Source: an uncultured Azospirillum sp.
Lineage (GTDB): Bacteria; Pseudomonadota; Alphaproteobacteria; Azospirillales; Azospirillaceae
DNA length: 64,000 nucleotides
Reading direction: 5' to 3'
Assembly (NCBI RefSeq): GCF_946480385.1
Contig: NZ_CAMLJP010000014.1
Location: 7,030-71,029, forward strand
Shown here: positions 8,003-17,233 of the stretch, in pieces
Numbering within the stretch: position 1 is the first letter of the stretch
How the letters are laid out: each line of letters opens with the position of its first letter
The notes under the pieces: generated by a model
What the model was told of the DNA's origin: nothing
Seen by the model: the letters and a program-made list of their open reading frames with translations, nothing else
The model's database searches: none
Position numbers and translations under genes: made by a program

Positions 8003-8304
8003 TGCCGACCCGCCCACCGGTCTTCCGCGCACCCGGTTGGCATGCCGCCCCGCGCAAGCGCCAGCAGGTCCAAGACGCCTACTATGGCTCATCCGAATGG
8101 AAGCGGCTCCGTGCAGCCTGCCTCGCGCGGGACGGACACCGCTGCACCGATCCACACTGCGCCACGCCCGATCGCGGCGTCGGCGGGCGCCTGATCGCCG
8201 ACCACATCATCCCCCGTCGCGAGGGCGGCGAGGACGTCCTGACGAACCTGCGAACCCTTTGCCCTACCTGCGATAATCGTCGTCACGGCAAGCGTGGTGG
8301 GTAG
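8002..8304 (+). CDS. HNH endonuclease
   Basis: A 100-residue HNH nuclease. The core ADHIIPRREGGEDVLTNLRT (about residues 66-85), with CPTC and NRRH after it, and the earlier C48/C53 pair give the full beta-beta-alpha metal site. In HK97-type phages an HNH protein encoded beside the terminase is needed for cos cleavage during packaging. The position here, just before both terminase genes, supports the same role. Confidence 0.9.
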   Translation: MPTRPPVFRAPGWHAAPRKRQQVQDAYYGSSEWKRLRAACLARDGHRCTDPHCATPDRGVGGRLIADHIIPRREGGEDVLTNLRTLCPTCDNRRHGKRGG

Positions 8305-8401
8305 GGGGATGTCAATCCCTACAGGGGCTTAGGGCGTCCACCGGTGGGTGGTAAAATTTGCGCGTGTGCAAAATGGAAATAAAAGGGTTCGGAGGCTGAA
8401 A

Positions 8402-8905
8402 ATGGCAGGACGCCCCCCCAAGCCGACGCACCTGAAGCTGGTCACCGGCACGGCGCAGAAGTGCCGCACCAACAAGCGGGAACCGAAGCCCGAGCGCTCG
8501 ATCCCGTCGCCGCCGTCCCATCTGACCGACAAGGCCAAGACCACCTGGGGCGCCGTCTCGGTGCTCCTCGACAAGATGGGCGTGCTGACCGAAGCCGACG
8601 GCTTGGCGATGGTCGGGCTGTGCGAGGCATACGCCGATCTGCTGGCTGCGCGTGAGTCGCTGTCCCGGCCGCTGACGATGGAGTCGGAGGGTGGCAGCAC
8701 GATCTTCGCCGAGGGTGGCGAGCGGTACTACTGGACCATGGGCAAAGGCGGCCCGATGCGCCGGGCCCGCCCAGAGGTCGCCGACATTGCCGATGCTGAC
8801 CGCCGGTTCTCCGCGTGGCTGGCGAAGTTCGGTCTCACGCCGGCGGATCGGACCCGCGTGGCCGGACAGTTGCCCGGCGACAGCAACCCGTTCGCGGACC
8901 TGTAA
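8402..8905 (+). CDS. Terminase small subunit, P27 family
   Basis: A 167-residue protein that recognises phage DNA for packaging. The start MAGRPPKPTHLKLVTG is the P27-family hallmark, followed by the helical region LTDKAKTTWGAVSVLLDKMG and EADGLAMVGLCEAYADL. The ATG at 8402 is chosen because GGAGG sits at 8391-8395; an in-frame start at 8348 lies in intergenic AT-rich DNA. The stop overlaps the large-subunit start (TAATG). The 97 bp upstream hold a small TTTGC/GCAAA inverted repeat (8357-8372). Confidence 0.9.
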   Translation: MAGRPPKPTHLKLVTGTAQKCRTNKREPKPERSIPSPPSHLTDKAKTTWGAVSVLLDKMGVLTEADGLAMVGLCEAYADLLAARESLSRPLTMESEGGSTIFAEGGERYYWTMGKGGPMRRARPEVADIADADRRFSAWLAKFGLTPADRTRVAGQLPGDSNPFADL

Positions 8906-10704
8906 TGCCCCGCGCCCCTCGTCAACACCAGCCGGGCGTCCGTCGCACCCGTGGTGCGGCTGGCGGCGGCAAGCCTCTGGGTCCGGTCGCGCACCCGCAT
9001 GTGGAGCTGGCGGAGCGCTATATCGACGACGTGCTGTCCGGCACGGTGCCAGCCTGCAAATGGGTCAGGCTGGCGTGCCAGCGGCACCGGAACGACCTGC
9101 GCGCCGACAACGCCGCGGACTGGCCGTATCGCTTCGATCCGGCGAAGGCAGAGAAGGCGTGCAAGTTCATCGAGCTGATGCCCCACACCAAGGGCAAGTG
9201 GGCGCGTCCGGATCCGCTGAACCCGAAGGGCCATCTGCTCCGCCTGGAGCCCTGGCAGTGCTTCATCGTCTGCGTGGTATTCGGGTGGGTGCGGAAGGTC
9301 GATGGGTTCCGCCGGTTCCGGCAGGTCTACGTCGAGGTGCCGCGCAAGAACGGCAAGTCGGCACTGGTGGCGGCCATCGGCCTGTACATGCTCTGCGCCG
9401 ACGGCGAACAGGGGGCCGAGGTCTACTCGGGCGCCACGACCGCAAAGCAGGCTTGGGAGGTGTTCGGCCCGGCGAAGCTGATGGCGAGCGGCCGGCCAGA
9501 CCTCAAGCGGCACTACGGGGTGGAGGTGAACGCCTCGAACATCTCGATCCTGGGGAACGCCAGCAAGTTCGAGCCCGTCATCGGCAAGCCCGGCGACGGT
9601 GCCTCGCCCTCCTGTTCGATCACGGACGAGTATCACGAGCACGCGACCAGCGATCAGTTCGACACCATGGTGACGGGCATGGGCGCCCGCGAGCAGCCGC
9701 TGGCCATCGTCATCACCACGGCGGGCGATAATATCGCCGGCCCCTGCTACGACATGCGGGACACGGTCAGGAAGGTGTTGGAGAAGGTCGCGAACAACAA
9801 CGAATTGTTCGGGATCATCTACACCGTCGATGACGACGATAAATGGGACGAGCCAGCGGCGATCCGCAAGGCCAATCCAAATTGCGGCGTGTCGATCAGC
9901 GAGGAGTTCCTTCTCGCTCGGCAGCGGGAAGCGATCAACAACCCGCGCAACCGGGGACGCTTCCTGACGAAGCATCTGAACAAGTGGGTGAACGCCCGGT
10001 CGGCATACTTCGACATGGCCGCCTGGGACAAATGCGCGGCGCCAGGGATGAAGTTGGCGGACTTCGAGGGCCGTCGGGTGGCGCTCGGGCTGGATTTGTC
10101 CAGCAAGGTCGATATCGCGGCGCTGGAGGTGCTCGTCCTGCCGGAGAGTGACGACGAGCCCTATCGTGTCTTCACCTTCCACTACCTACCCGAGGACACC
10201 GTCCTCCTGCCGGAGAACGAGCACTATCAGGCGTGGGATGCGGAAGGCTGGCTGATCGTCACCGGCGGCAACATCATCGACTACGGCGTCATCGAGGAGG
10301 ACATCCTCGACATCTGCGCGCGCTTCCAGGTGGAGAACATCGCCTACGATCCGCACCAAGCCACGATGCTGGTAACCCGGCTCCAAGCCAGGAAGGCGCC
10401 GGTGACGGAGTACCGGCCGCTGGTGCTGAACTTCAGCGAGCCGATGAAGGAGCTCGACGCCCTGATCCGGGGCGGGAAGCTGCAGCATGCCGGCGATCCC
10501 GGTATGAAGTGGATGATGAGCAACGTCGTCGCGCGGCCGGACAAGAAGGACAACGTCTATCCGACCAAGGAAAAGGACGCGAAGAAGATCGATGGGCCGG
10601 TGGCCCTGATCTCCGCACTGGGCGTCTCGATGACGCCGGCCGATGACAACGGGCCGTCCGTCTACCACTCAACGGAACGCTCCGGCGGCTTCCTGACGAT
10701 TTGA
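8905..10704 (+). CDS. Terminase large subunit
   Basis: The 599-residue packaging motor and headful/cos nuclease. The ATPase domain shows the Walker A-like VPRKNGKSALVA (about residues 148-159) and Walker B ITDEYHEH (about 239-246), followed by the coupling motif VITTAG. The C-terminal nuclease domain has LGLDLSSKVDIAALEVL and the later acidic residues around IAYDPHQA. Length and order fit HK97-type enzymes. The start overlaps the small-subunit stop, so an in-frame ATG at 8815 is rejected. Confidence 0.95.
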   Translation: MPRAPRQHQPGVRRTRGAAGGGKPLGPVAHPHVELAERYIDDVLSGTVPACKWVRLACQRHRNDLRADNAADWPYRFDPAKAEKACKFIELMPHTKGKWARPDPLNPKGHLLRLEPWQCFIVCVVFGWVRKVDGFRRFRQVYVEVPRKNGKSALVAAIGLYMLCADGEQGAEVYSGATTAKQAWEVFGPAKLMASGRPDLKRHYGVEVNASNISILGNASKFEPVIGKPGDGASPSCSITDEYHEHATSDQFDTMVTGMGAREQPLAIVITTAGDNIAGPCYDMRDTVRKVLEKVANNNELFGIIYTVDDDDKWDEPAAIRKANPNCGVSISEEFLLARQREAINNPRNRGRFLTKHLNKWVNARSAYFDMAAWDKCAAPGMKLADFEGRRVALGLDLSSKVDIAALEVLVLPESDDEPYRVFTFHYLPEDTVLLPENEHYQAWDAEGWLIVTGGNIIDYGVIEEDILDICARFQVENIAYDPHQATMLVTRLQARKAPVTEYRPLVLNFSEPMKELDALIRGGKLQHAGDPGMKWMMSNVVARPDKKDNVYPTKEKDAKKIDGPVALISALGVSMTPADDNGPSVYHSTERSGGFLTI

Positions 10705-10711
10705 GGTTCCC

Positions 10712-12016
10712 ATGGGCAAGCGAAAGCGGGACCGGCAACAGGGCGTTGCCGTGCAGAAGGATCTTGGCTCATCGCAGAACCCCTCCGACCGCTTCGTGTC
10801 GCTGATGGGCGGGGCGCCCGCGGCGTCCGGCGTTCAGGTTTCCGATGCGGCGGCCATGCGGGTCTCCGCAGTCTATTCCTGCGTCCGGGTGATCGCGGAG
10901 GATGGGGCGAAGCTCAAGCCGCAGGTCTGGCGTGAGAAGCCGGACGGGTCGCGGGAGCCCGCGACCGACCACCCGCTGCACGCGATCCTTCGGCGGCCGA
11001 ACCGGCATATGACGCCCGTCAGCCTGCTGCTCGCGCTGTTCTCGGCCTGGGGGTTTCGGGGAAACGCCATCGCGGTGATCTTGCGGGACCGCTTCGGGAA
11101 CGCCAATGGGCTGTGGCCGGTCCATCCGGGTAGCGTCACGGTCTTCGAGGCGATGGACGGGCGCCTGTTCTACGCCATCTCCCGGCGGACGACGCTGGAG
11201 AACGCCATGCTGCGGAACGTCCCGCTTATGGCGCCCGATTACGACGTCTTCCATGTCCGAGGGATGACGTTCGATGGCATCGTCGGCCTGTCACCGCTGG
11301 CGCAGCTTCGCGAGTCCATCGGCATCGCGATCGCTGGCGAGGAACTGTCAGCCAAGCTGATGGCCAACGGCGCCCAGCCGAGCGGCGTTCTGAAGCACCC
11401 GAAGGTGCTGACCAAGGATGTGGCCGACCGACTCAGTGCGAGCTGGAACGGGCGCCACGGCGGCCCTGGCAACGCTGGCAAGACGGTGGTGCTCGAAGAG
11501 GGGATGGAGTTCGACCAGCTGGGCATGACCTCGGTGGACGCTCAGTTCCTGGAGCAGCGCAAGCTGACCATTGAGGAGATCGCCCGCGGCTTCCGCGTGC
11601 CGCTGCACATGATCGGTATGCTCGACCGGATGACGAACAACAACGTGGAGGCGCTGACCCGCGCTTATTACGACCAGACCCTCATGCCGATGCTGGAGGC
11701 GTTCGAGGCTGAGTTCGAGCGGGCATTCAACCTGCCTGATGGTGTCTATGTCGAGTTCGACGTCCGCCGCCTGCTGCGCGCCGACTTCAAGACCCGCCAG
11801 GAAGGCAACCGGACCATGTTCCAGTCCGGCGCCCTGATGCCGAACGAATGGCGCATCGATGAGGGGTACAACCCCAGCCCGGCCGGCAACGTCTTCGCTC
11901 GCCCGCTGAACACCGCCTATGTGGACCAGCAGGGCGCCGTCGTCTCCATCACCCCGCCCGGCGGCAAGAGCCCGACGGAGCCGGGCGCCGCCCCGAACCC
12001 CGAGGAACCGAAATGA
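10712..12016 (+). CDS. HK97-type portal protein
   Basis: The 434-residue dodecameric portal at the capsid vertex. The signature VYSCVRVIAEDGAKL, DHPLHAILRRPNRHMTP, GNAIAVILRDRFGNANGLWP and the closing EARGFRVP-like region (EIARGFRVPLHMIG) match the family. The N-terminus is short and basic and the C-terminus Pro-rich. It lies 7 bp after the terminase and overlaps the protease gene by 4 bp. Confidence 0.93.
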   Translation: MGKRKRDRQQGVAVQKDLGSSQNPSDRFVSLMGGAPAASGVQVSDAAAMRVSAVYSCVRVIAEDGAKLKPQVWREKPDGSREPATDHPLHAILRRPNRHMTPVSLLLALFSAWGFRGNAIAVILRDRFGNANGLWPVHPGSVTVFEAMDGRLFYAISRRTTLENAMLRNVPLMAPDYDVFHVRGMTFDGIVGLSPLAQLRESIGIAIAGEELSAKLMANGAQPSGVLKHPKVLTKDVADRLSASWNGRHGGPGNAGKTVVLEEGMEFDQLGMTSVDAQFLEQRKLTIEEIARGFRVPLHMIGMLDRMTNNNVEALTRAYYDQTLMPMLEAFEAEFERAFNLPDGVYVEFDVRRLLRADFKTRQEGNRTMFQSGALMPNEWRIDEGYNPSPAGNVFARPLNTAYVDQQGAVVSITPPGGKSPTEPGAAPNPEEPK

Positions 12017-13170
12017 GCATGCAGCGCAAGGCCCACAGCGGCACGGCCACCACCCTTGCCGACCTTCGACAGGTCCGCGTCATCTGTTCGGCGCCTGAGG
12101 TGGACCGGGCCGGCGACATGGTGGTTCAGTCCGGCATCGACCTCGCCGCCTACCGCTCCAATCCGGTGGTTCTGTGGCAGCACGACCCGGACCGGCCGAT
12201 TGCCCACTGCGCCGAGATCGGCGTGGTCGATAGCAAGCTTACGGCCCTGGTTCAGTTTCCGCCCGCCGGTGAAGACGAGCTTGCCGATCTGATTTACAAC
12301 CGCGTGAAGAACAAGGTTGTGAACGCCGTGTCCATCGGCTTCATGGGCAAGAACCTGTCGGCGCTGGACCCGGCCAACCCCCCGCGGTTCGACGCCAACG
12401 GCTGCAATCTGGGCGGCGGGGTCAAATACGAGACCTGCGAACTGGCGGAGCTGTCCTTCGTCTCGGTCCCGGCCGTCCGCGGCGCCCTGGTGGTGGAGCG
12501 GTCGGGCGCGGTATCGATCGATGTCGCTGAACTGGCGAAGCTGCGGGCCGCTGCCGCTGCACCCCAGAAGCTGGCGAGCAAATTCCGGGACATCGCCAAG
12601 ACCGCGCCGAAGGGTGTGAAGGGGCAAATCCTCCGCCTCGCCAACATGGCGGAGAAGTCGGTCGACGGCTCGGCTACCAAGGATGCCCCTAAGCTGACCG
12701 CAAAGGGGCTGTGGCATATCGGCTATCTCGCGAGCGCCCTGTCGGAAATCAACTGGATCCAGGGCAGCACCGCCTGTGAGGCCGATTACGAGGACGACGG
12801 CAGCGCCGTTCCCGGCATGTTGGCCGACGCGATGCGCCAACTCGGCGCCGCGCTGATCGCCATGACGCAGGAGGAGGTCGCTGAGTTGTTGGCCGAGCTT
12901 GAGGAAAGCGAGCCGGACGAGGCTGCTAAGGACGCCCCTCCCCTGACGGTCAAGGACATCATCGGCGCCCTGCACGGCAAGGCCATTCCCGGAATGACGA
13001 TCAAGGCCGGGCGCGTGCTGTCCAGCGCCAACGAGGCCAGCCTGACCCAGGCCCGCGACCTGATTGACGGCGTGATCCAGCAGGTCTCGCCCGAGGACGA
13101 CGATCTGGAGACCCGAGCCGCCGCCCTGCGGATGCTGGAACTGAAGACCCTCGAATTCACCCTCGCCTGA
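12013..13170 (+). CDS. HK97-type prohead protease with long C-terminal extension
   Basis: A serine protease that matures the prohead. The protease domain (about residues 15-160) has the catalytic His in LWQHDPDRPIA and Ser in VVNAVSIGF, with ELAELSFVSVPAV following. Family members are usually about 200 residues; this one has 385. The extra 200 residues are helical and acidic (MTQEEVAELLAELEESEPDE). The extension may act as scaffold or bind another head protein, which is inference. An unrelated fused domain cannot be excluded. Confidence 0.88.
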   Translation: MSMQRKAHSGTATTLADLRQVRVICSAPEVDRAGDMVVQSGIDLAAYRSNPVVLWQHDPDRPIAHCAEIGVVDSKLTALVQFPPAGEDELADLIYNRVKNKVVNAVSIGFMGKNLSALDPANPPRFDANGCNLGGGVKYETCELAELSFVSVPAVRGALVVERSGAVSIDVAELAKLRAAAAAPQKLASKFRDIAKTAPKGVKGQILRLANMAEKSVDGSATKDAPKLTAKGLWHIGYLASALSEINWIQGSTACEADYEDDGSAVPGMLADAMRQLGAALIAMTQEEVAELLAELEESEPDEAAKDAPPLTVKDIIGALHGKAIPGMTIKAGRVLSSANEASLTQARDLIDGVIQQVSPEDDDLETRAAALRMLELKTLEFTLA

Positions 13171-13208
13171 CCGCAGGGGAAACCGATCCGCTTTCCTGGC
13201 GGATGACC

Positions 13209-13239
13209 GGCCGGCCGCACCTCGCGCCCGGCCTTTTTT
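13209..13239 (+). terminator. Terminator between protease and capsid genes
   Basis: GGCCGG (13209-13214) pairs with CCGGCC (13228-13233), followed by six T. It probably tunes read-through so that capsid is expressed at a different level from the protease. Confidence 0.6.
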
Positions 13240-13253
13240 GCGTGGAGCTTTTC

Positions 13254-14609
13254 ATGAAGACGATCCCGGAAATCCGCCAGGCACTCGCCGCGGCGGTGGA
13301 CAAGGCAAAGACCGCGTCCAACTCCATCACGACCACCAAGGCGGCCCTGCGCACCGCCGACGCTGCGGGCAAGGAGGCCGCCACCAAGGCCGTGACCGAT
13401 GCCGAGAAGGCGTATGCCGACGCCCATCAGGTCGCGAAGGACCTGGGGGAGGAGCTGGAGCGCGCCGTGTCGATGGAAACGATGGCCGCCAGTGGCGCCA
13501 CCCCCCGCAGCGCCCCGGAGGGCACCTTCGCCTTGCTGCCGGCCACCGTGAAGGGCAGCGAGGAGGTGGTGAAGATGGCGCCGGTGCGCCGCATGCTCGC
13601 CGACATCATGGTCCGCCACACCGGCGGTGAGCTGAACGCCGAAAAGTGGCTGGGTCAGGTTTACGGCGAGGACACCGTCGCCGTCATCCAGCGATCGATG
13701 AACCTCAGCAACTACGCCGCCGGTGGCGCGCTGTCCCTCCCGGATTTCGCCTCGGTCATCATCGGGGGCCTGGAGAACATGACGGTGGTGCGCCGCATGT
13801 CGCCGCAGGTCCTGAATGTCCCCGGCACCATGATCCTTCCGAAGGAGACGCAGGCCCCCAACGGTTCGTGGACCGGTGAAAACACGGCGCCGACGCCGGG
13901 CGAGTTCAAGTTCGGCGACATCCGCCTCGATCCGAAGCGCCTGACCATCGAGGCGGTCATCTCCCGCCGGCTGCTGGATCAGGCGCGCAATGGCGGTGCG
14001 GCGGTGCGCAACCTCGAAGCCTATGTCGTCCGCCGGCTGCAGGAGCGCACGGCGGTCAACGAGGACTCGGGCTTCCTGCGCGGCGGCGGCACCGAGCATG
14101 TGCCGCTCGGCCTGCGGTCGCAGATCGCTGCCGGAAACGTGTTCGCCATCAGCGGCACCAGCTCGGCGTCCATCGAGGCGGACCTGCGCAAGGCCGTGAC
14201 GTTGCCGAAGGAGGCGAACATCATCGTCACCAGCGGCTACTGGGTGATGGCGCCGCGCACGGTGGCGAAGCTGGCGGACCTGCGCGACCCGAACGGGAAC
14301 AAGATCTACCCGAGCATCGACGTCAACAACACCCTGCTGCGCAATCCGATCATGGAGACCAATCAGGTCCCCACGAACCTGGGCGGGGCGAACACGGAGA
14401 TCATGTTCTTCAACGGCCCGAGCATCATCGTCGCCAACGGCTCGGACGCCGAGGTCCGCGTGTCGCTGGAGGGTGGCTATGTCGGCGCCGACGGGAAGAG
14501 CTACTTCCTGACGCAGACCAACGAAATCCTCATCCATATGGAGATGTACGCCGACTGCAAGCTGGAGCGGCCGGAAGCCGGCTCCTGCATCACCGGCGTC
14601 AGCTACTAA
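13254..14609 (+). CDS. HK97-type major capsid protein
   Basis: A 451-residue capsid subunit. The first 90 residues form a helical, Ala/Lys-rich delta domain that serves as built-in scaffold and is cut by the protease. The folded part starts near GTFALLPATVKGSEE and contains MTVVRRMSPQVLNVPG, the E-loop and P-domain region APNGSWTGENTAPTPGEFKFG, and QERTAVNEDSGFLRGGG. The ATG at 13254 gives MKTIPEIRQ just after the terminator; an in-frame ATG at 13203 would start inside the hairpin. Confidence 0.92.
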   Translation: MKTIPEIRQALAAAVDKAKTASNSITTTKAALRTADAAGKEAATKAVTDAEKAYADAHQVAKDLGEELERAVSMETMAASGATPRSAPEGTFALLPATVKGSEEVVKMAPVRRMLADIMVRHTGGELNAEKWLGQVYGEDTVAVIQRSMNLSNYAAGGALSLPDFASVIIGGLENMTVVRRMSPQVLNVPGTMILPKETQAPNGSWTGENTAPTPGEFKFGDIRLDPKRLTIEAVISRRLLDQARNGGAAVRNLEAYVVRRLQERTAVNEDSGFLRGGGTEHVPLGLRSQIAAGNVFAISGTSSASIEADLRKAVTLPKEANIIVTSGYWVMAPRTVAKLADLRDPNGNKIYPSIDVNNTLLRNPIMETNQVPTNLGGANTEIMFFNGPSIIVANGSDAEVRVSLEGGYVGADGKSYFLTQTNEILIHMEMYADCKLERPEAGSCITGVSY

Positions 14610-14630
14610 CCCGAGCGGGAGGCATACACC

Positions 14631-15101
14631 ATGCACGCATCCATGCAGAATGCGGCGGCGCTGATCGCCGCCCGCTACGGCGTTGCCGGCGTCGACGTGA
14701 CCGCCGGCGGGTCCGGCGATGCCACCGAGGTCAACTGCGCCTGGGTCGATCGCCTGGGCTTCGCGTCGCTCAAGGCCGTGGTGACCTACACCGCGACGCT
14801 GGCCGCCGCCGCGACGCTGACCTTCGCCGGCAACCTTCAGGACGCCAGCGACAGCGGCGGAACCGGGGCGGACGACTATGGTCCGGCGCTGCCGGCCACC
14901 GTGGTTGCGACCGGGCCGGGCGGAGGCGGAACGGTGACCGGTGTGGCGGAGCTGGATTTCGACCTGAGCGGCACCAACCGGTATGTCCGGCTTCAGGTGA
15001 CGCCGAACCTGTCGGCGGCGAACACGGACGTCTGCGAGTTCGGGGTGACCTACATCCTGGCCGGCGCGACCGAGAACCCGGTCAGCGGCACGCTGGTCTG
15101 A
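14631..15101 (+). CDS. Probable head decoration or structural protein
   Basis: A 156-residue protein with GGGAGG upstream of the ATG. It is rich in Gly, Ala, Thr and Val, with a predicted all-beta pattern (LKAVVTYTATLAAAATLTFAG, YVRLQVTPNLSA). Its place right after the major capsid gene fits a decoration or head-stabilising protein, but no family is recognised. Confidence 0.5.
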   Translation: MHASMQNAAALIAARYGVAGVDVTAGGSGDATEVNCAWVDRLGFASLKAVVTYTATLAAAATLTFAGNLQDASDSGGTGADDYGPALPATVVATGPGGGGTVTGVAELDFDLSGTNRYVRLQVTPNLSAANTDVCEFGVTYILAGATENPVSGTLV

Positions 15102-15154
15102 TCCAGTCCCAACCCACACCAGAGGGGCGGGGCTGAAAGGCCCCGTCATTCACC

Positions 15155-15628
15155 ATGCTCGTCCGCTTCCTTAAGAGCCACACCCCCTATCTCGCGGGGG
15201 AAACGGCATCGTTCCCCGATGCCCAAGCCGCCGGCTTCATTTCCAGGCGCGTGGCCGTGGCGGTTGTCTCCGCTGCGCTCGATGGCAATGAGGGTGTGCC
15301 GCTTATCCCCTCCGAACAGTTGGCCGAAGGGCTGGATAGCCTGCTGGCCGGCTTCCGGCAGCGGGGGATCGAGGTCGACCACGCCACGCCGATAGGCGAG
15401 TTGGTGTCCCAAGCGGCGGGCATCGTGGCGTCCGAGCGGAGCACCTATGAGGCCGCGAGGGACGACGCCGAGGCGATGGCTGCCCCGGCTCCCGGTGGCG
15501 AGAGCGCGGCCCCTGACGTCGCCCCGGCCGGCGACAAGCCCACGGCCGAGGCGAAGCCGGACCCCGCTGCGAGTGAAGGTCAGCGGCGCACCGTGACCCC
15601 TCCGCGCGTCGCTAGGAGCGCCCAGTGA
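15155..15628 (+). CDS. Hypothetical head-region protein
   Basis: A 157-residue protein, function unknown. It begins MLVRFLKSHTPYLAGETASF, a start seen in short phage head-region proteins that carry a small beta domain. The last 50 residues are a disordered Pro/Ala/Glu-rich tail. A 6-bp hairpin (CGGGGC/GCCCCG, 15128-15145) lies before it without a T-run. Confidence 0.55.
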   Translation: MLVRFLKSHTPYLAGETASFPDAQAAGFISRRVAVAVVSAALDGNEGVPLIPSEQLAEGLDSLLAGFRQRGIEVDHATPIGELVSQAAGIVASERSTYEAARDDAEAMAAPAPGGESAAPDVAPAGDKPTAEAKPDPAASEGQRRTVTPPRVARSAQ

Positions 15629-15763
15629 TGGCGGGCGCGCCGGAGCGGGAGGGCGCCACGAAGCCGCCCCCCCGTCGAGCAGCACCAGCGCATCACGCGC
15701 GATCTGCGCCCCGCAAAGCCGGCAGAGGTCGCGCGGGGCGTCCCCTACACGACCAAGGGGTGA
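15628..15763 (+). pseudogene. Possible small frameshifted gene over a C7 run
   Basis: From ATG 15628 the frame reads MAGAPEREGATKPP up to a run of seven C (15668-15674). Beyond the run, the frame ending at TGA 15761-15763 reads VEQHQRITRDLRPAKPAEVA, which looks like real protein, but it has no start of its own. One base of slippage would join the halves into about 45 residues. It may be a sequencing error, a broken gene or programmed slippage. Low confidence. Confidence 0.3.
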
Positions 15764-15766
15764 TCC

Positions 15767-16420
15767 ATGCCGACCATCGTCGTCGCTACCCCCGCGCCCG
15801 ACCGCCGACTCTGCCCCCTTGCCGTTCTCAAGGCTGAACTCGGCATTGACAGCGGAGACACGACCTTCGATCCCTGGTTGGAGGCGGAATGCCTTTCGGC
15901 GTCCGACCGGGTGGCGGAGGCCTGCCGGGTCGCTGGCGACGATGCCGGCGACGCCCCGGCCACCTTCGCGGAGGAGGTGGCAGTCATCACATTCACCCCC
16001 GATGAAACCCCGAACGGGAATGTGCTGGAACTGCCATGGCGCTATCCGGCCCGCGTGACTGCCGTCACCATCGGCAGGGTGGCGCTGGATGTTGCGCTCT
16101 ATCGCGGGCAACCGAAGGCCGGGCTTCTTTCGCGGATGGACAGCAGCGGCCGGGCCAGTTGCTGGGAGCGGCAGGAAATCGCCGTCACCATCGCGTCCGG
16201 CTGGACGGCAGATAAGGTGCCGACCGTTCTGCAGGACGCTGTGAAGCGTCTGGTGCGGCTCCGCTGGGAAGCCAAGGACCGGGACTTGGCGGTGAAGGCC
16301 GAACAGACCGAAGGAGCCGGCCGCACCGAATATTGGGTCGGCAGCATGGCGGCCTCCGGATCTGCAATGCCTGCCGACGTGCTGGACTCGCTCTACGCGG
16401 CCGGATTGGTCGGGGTCTGA
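15767..16420 (+). CDS. Head-tail connector, gp6-like
   Basis: A 217-residue connector-ring protein joining portal to tail. The N-terminal helices LAVLKAELGIDSGDTTFDPWLEAECLSASDRV (about 18-50), an inserted beta part (LPWRYPARVTAV) and the C-terminal helix VPTVLQDAVKRLVRLRWE match the HK97 gp6 / gp6-like family. Its position after the capsid genes agrees. Confidence 0.8.
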   Translation: MPTIVVATPAPDRRLCPLAVLKAELGIDSGDTTFDPWLEAECLSASDRVAEACRVAGDDAGDAPATFAEEVAVITFTPDETPNGNVLELPWRYPARVTAVTIGRVALDVALYRGQPKAGLLSRMDSSGRASCWERQEIAVTIASGWTADKVPTVLQDAVKRLVRLRWEAKDRDLAVKAEQTEGAGRTEYWVGSMAASGSAMPADVLDSLYAAGLVGV

Positions 16421-16424
16421 CGTC

Positions 16425-16766
16425 ATGGCCCGCTCCCGCGAAGCCCGCATGATCGACCGGCGCGGAGCCTTAGTGGTGCTGCGCCGCCTGCAGCCCGCCT
16501 TTTCCGAAGTGATCATCAAGGCGTTCTGGCGCGAAACCGGCAGCGACACCCTGAACGGCGGCGCCGCTCAGCGGACGTTCTCGGTCATCGTCGCGGCCGA
16601 CGCCCTGGCGGAAACGGCCTTCCCGGCGGACGGCCCGACGAAGGGCGATCACGTCATCATCAAGCCCACCATCGCGAACGGCGCCTGGACCGGCGGCGGT
16701 CAGACGCTGACCGTCTCCACCCCCGGCGAACGCACCGGCGGCTGGTGGATGGAAGCGAAGGGCTGA
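16425..16766 (+). CDS. Putative head-tail adaptor
   Basis: A 113-residue protein with a basic N-terminus (MARSREARMIDRRGALVVLRR) followed by a beta-rich body. The position between connector and tail-terminator genes fits a head-closure protein. No firm family match. Confidence 0.5.
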   Translation: MARSREARMIDRRGALVVLRRLQPAFSEVIIKAFWRETGSDTLNGGAAQRTFSVIVAADALAETAFPADGPTKGDHVIIKPTIANGAWTGGGQTLTVSTPGERTGGWWMEAKG

Positions 16767-16769
16767 CCC

Positions 16770-17228
16770 ATGGCGACGATCCAAGCCTTCAACGCGATCC
16801 GCGCGTTCATCCAGGCCAATTGGCCGGACGTCGCGCCGCACGACTGCCCCCTGGAATGGGACAACGAGCCGATCACGCCGCCGCAGCCCTATGGCCCGAT
16901 AGACCCCAGCACCAATCGGCCGGCAGTCAACGCCTGGGGGCGGGTGCTGATCGACGGCGACCTGTGGGAGCAGGCCAGCATCGGCGCCGGCGACCCAGCT
17001 ACCGACCGGTGGGAGGAAACCGGATCGGTGATGCTGTTCGTGTTCGCGCCGGTCGGCACCGGCTCCGAGTTGAACCGCGAGCTGTTGACCGCCTTCGCCG
17101 AGATGTGCCGAGGGCAGGACATCGGCACCGTCGAGTTTCAGGACATCCGTTTCGATCCCATCGGCGCCAAGGACGACGCCGGCAACTGGTGGGGCATGCA
17201 CATCGTCATCGACTGGAAGAGAGGATAG
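16770..17228 (+). CDS. Putative tail terminator / completion protein
   Basis: A 152-residue protein. It shows the alpha-beta layout of tail terminators: an N-terminal helix (FNAIRAFIQANWP), a strand pair around WEETGSVMLFVFAPVGTG, a long helix (LNRELLTAFAEMCRGQ) and a closing strand (GMHIVIDWKRG). Gene order (connector, adaptor, terminator, tail tube) supports this. Confidence 0.55.
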   Translation: MATIQAFNAIRAFIQANWPDVAPHDCPLEWDNEPITPPQPYGPIDPSTNRPAVNAWGRVLIDGDLWEQASIGAGDPATDRWEETGSVMLFVFAPVGTGSELNRELLTAFAEMCRGQDIGTVEFQDIRFDPIGAKDDAGNWWGMHIVIDWKRG

Positions 17229-17233
17229 CCATC

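Noticed and set aside
15128..15145. CGGGGC/GCCCCG hairpin as a terminator
   Set aside because: Only a 6-bp stem and no T-run; mentioned with the neighbouring gene but not called.
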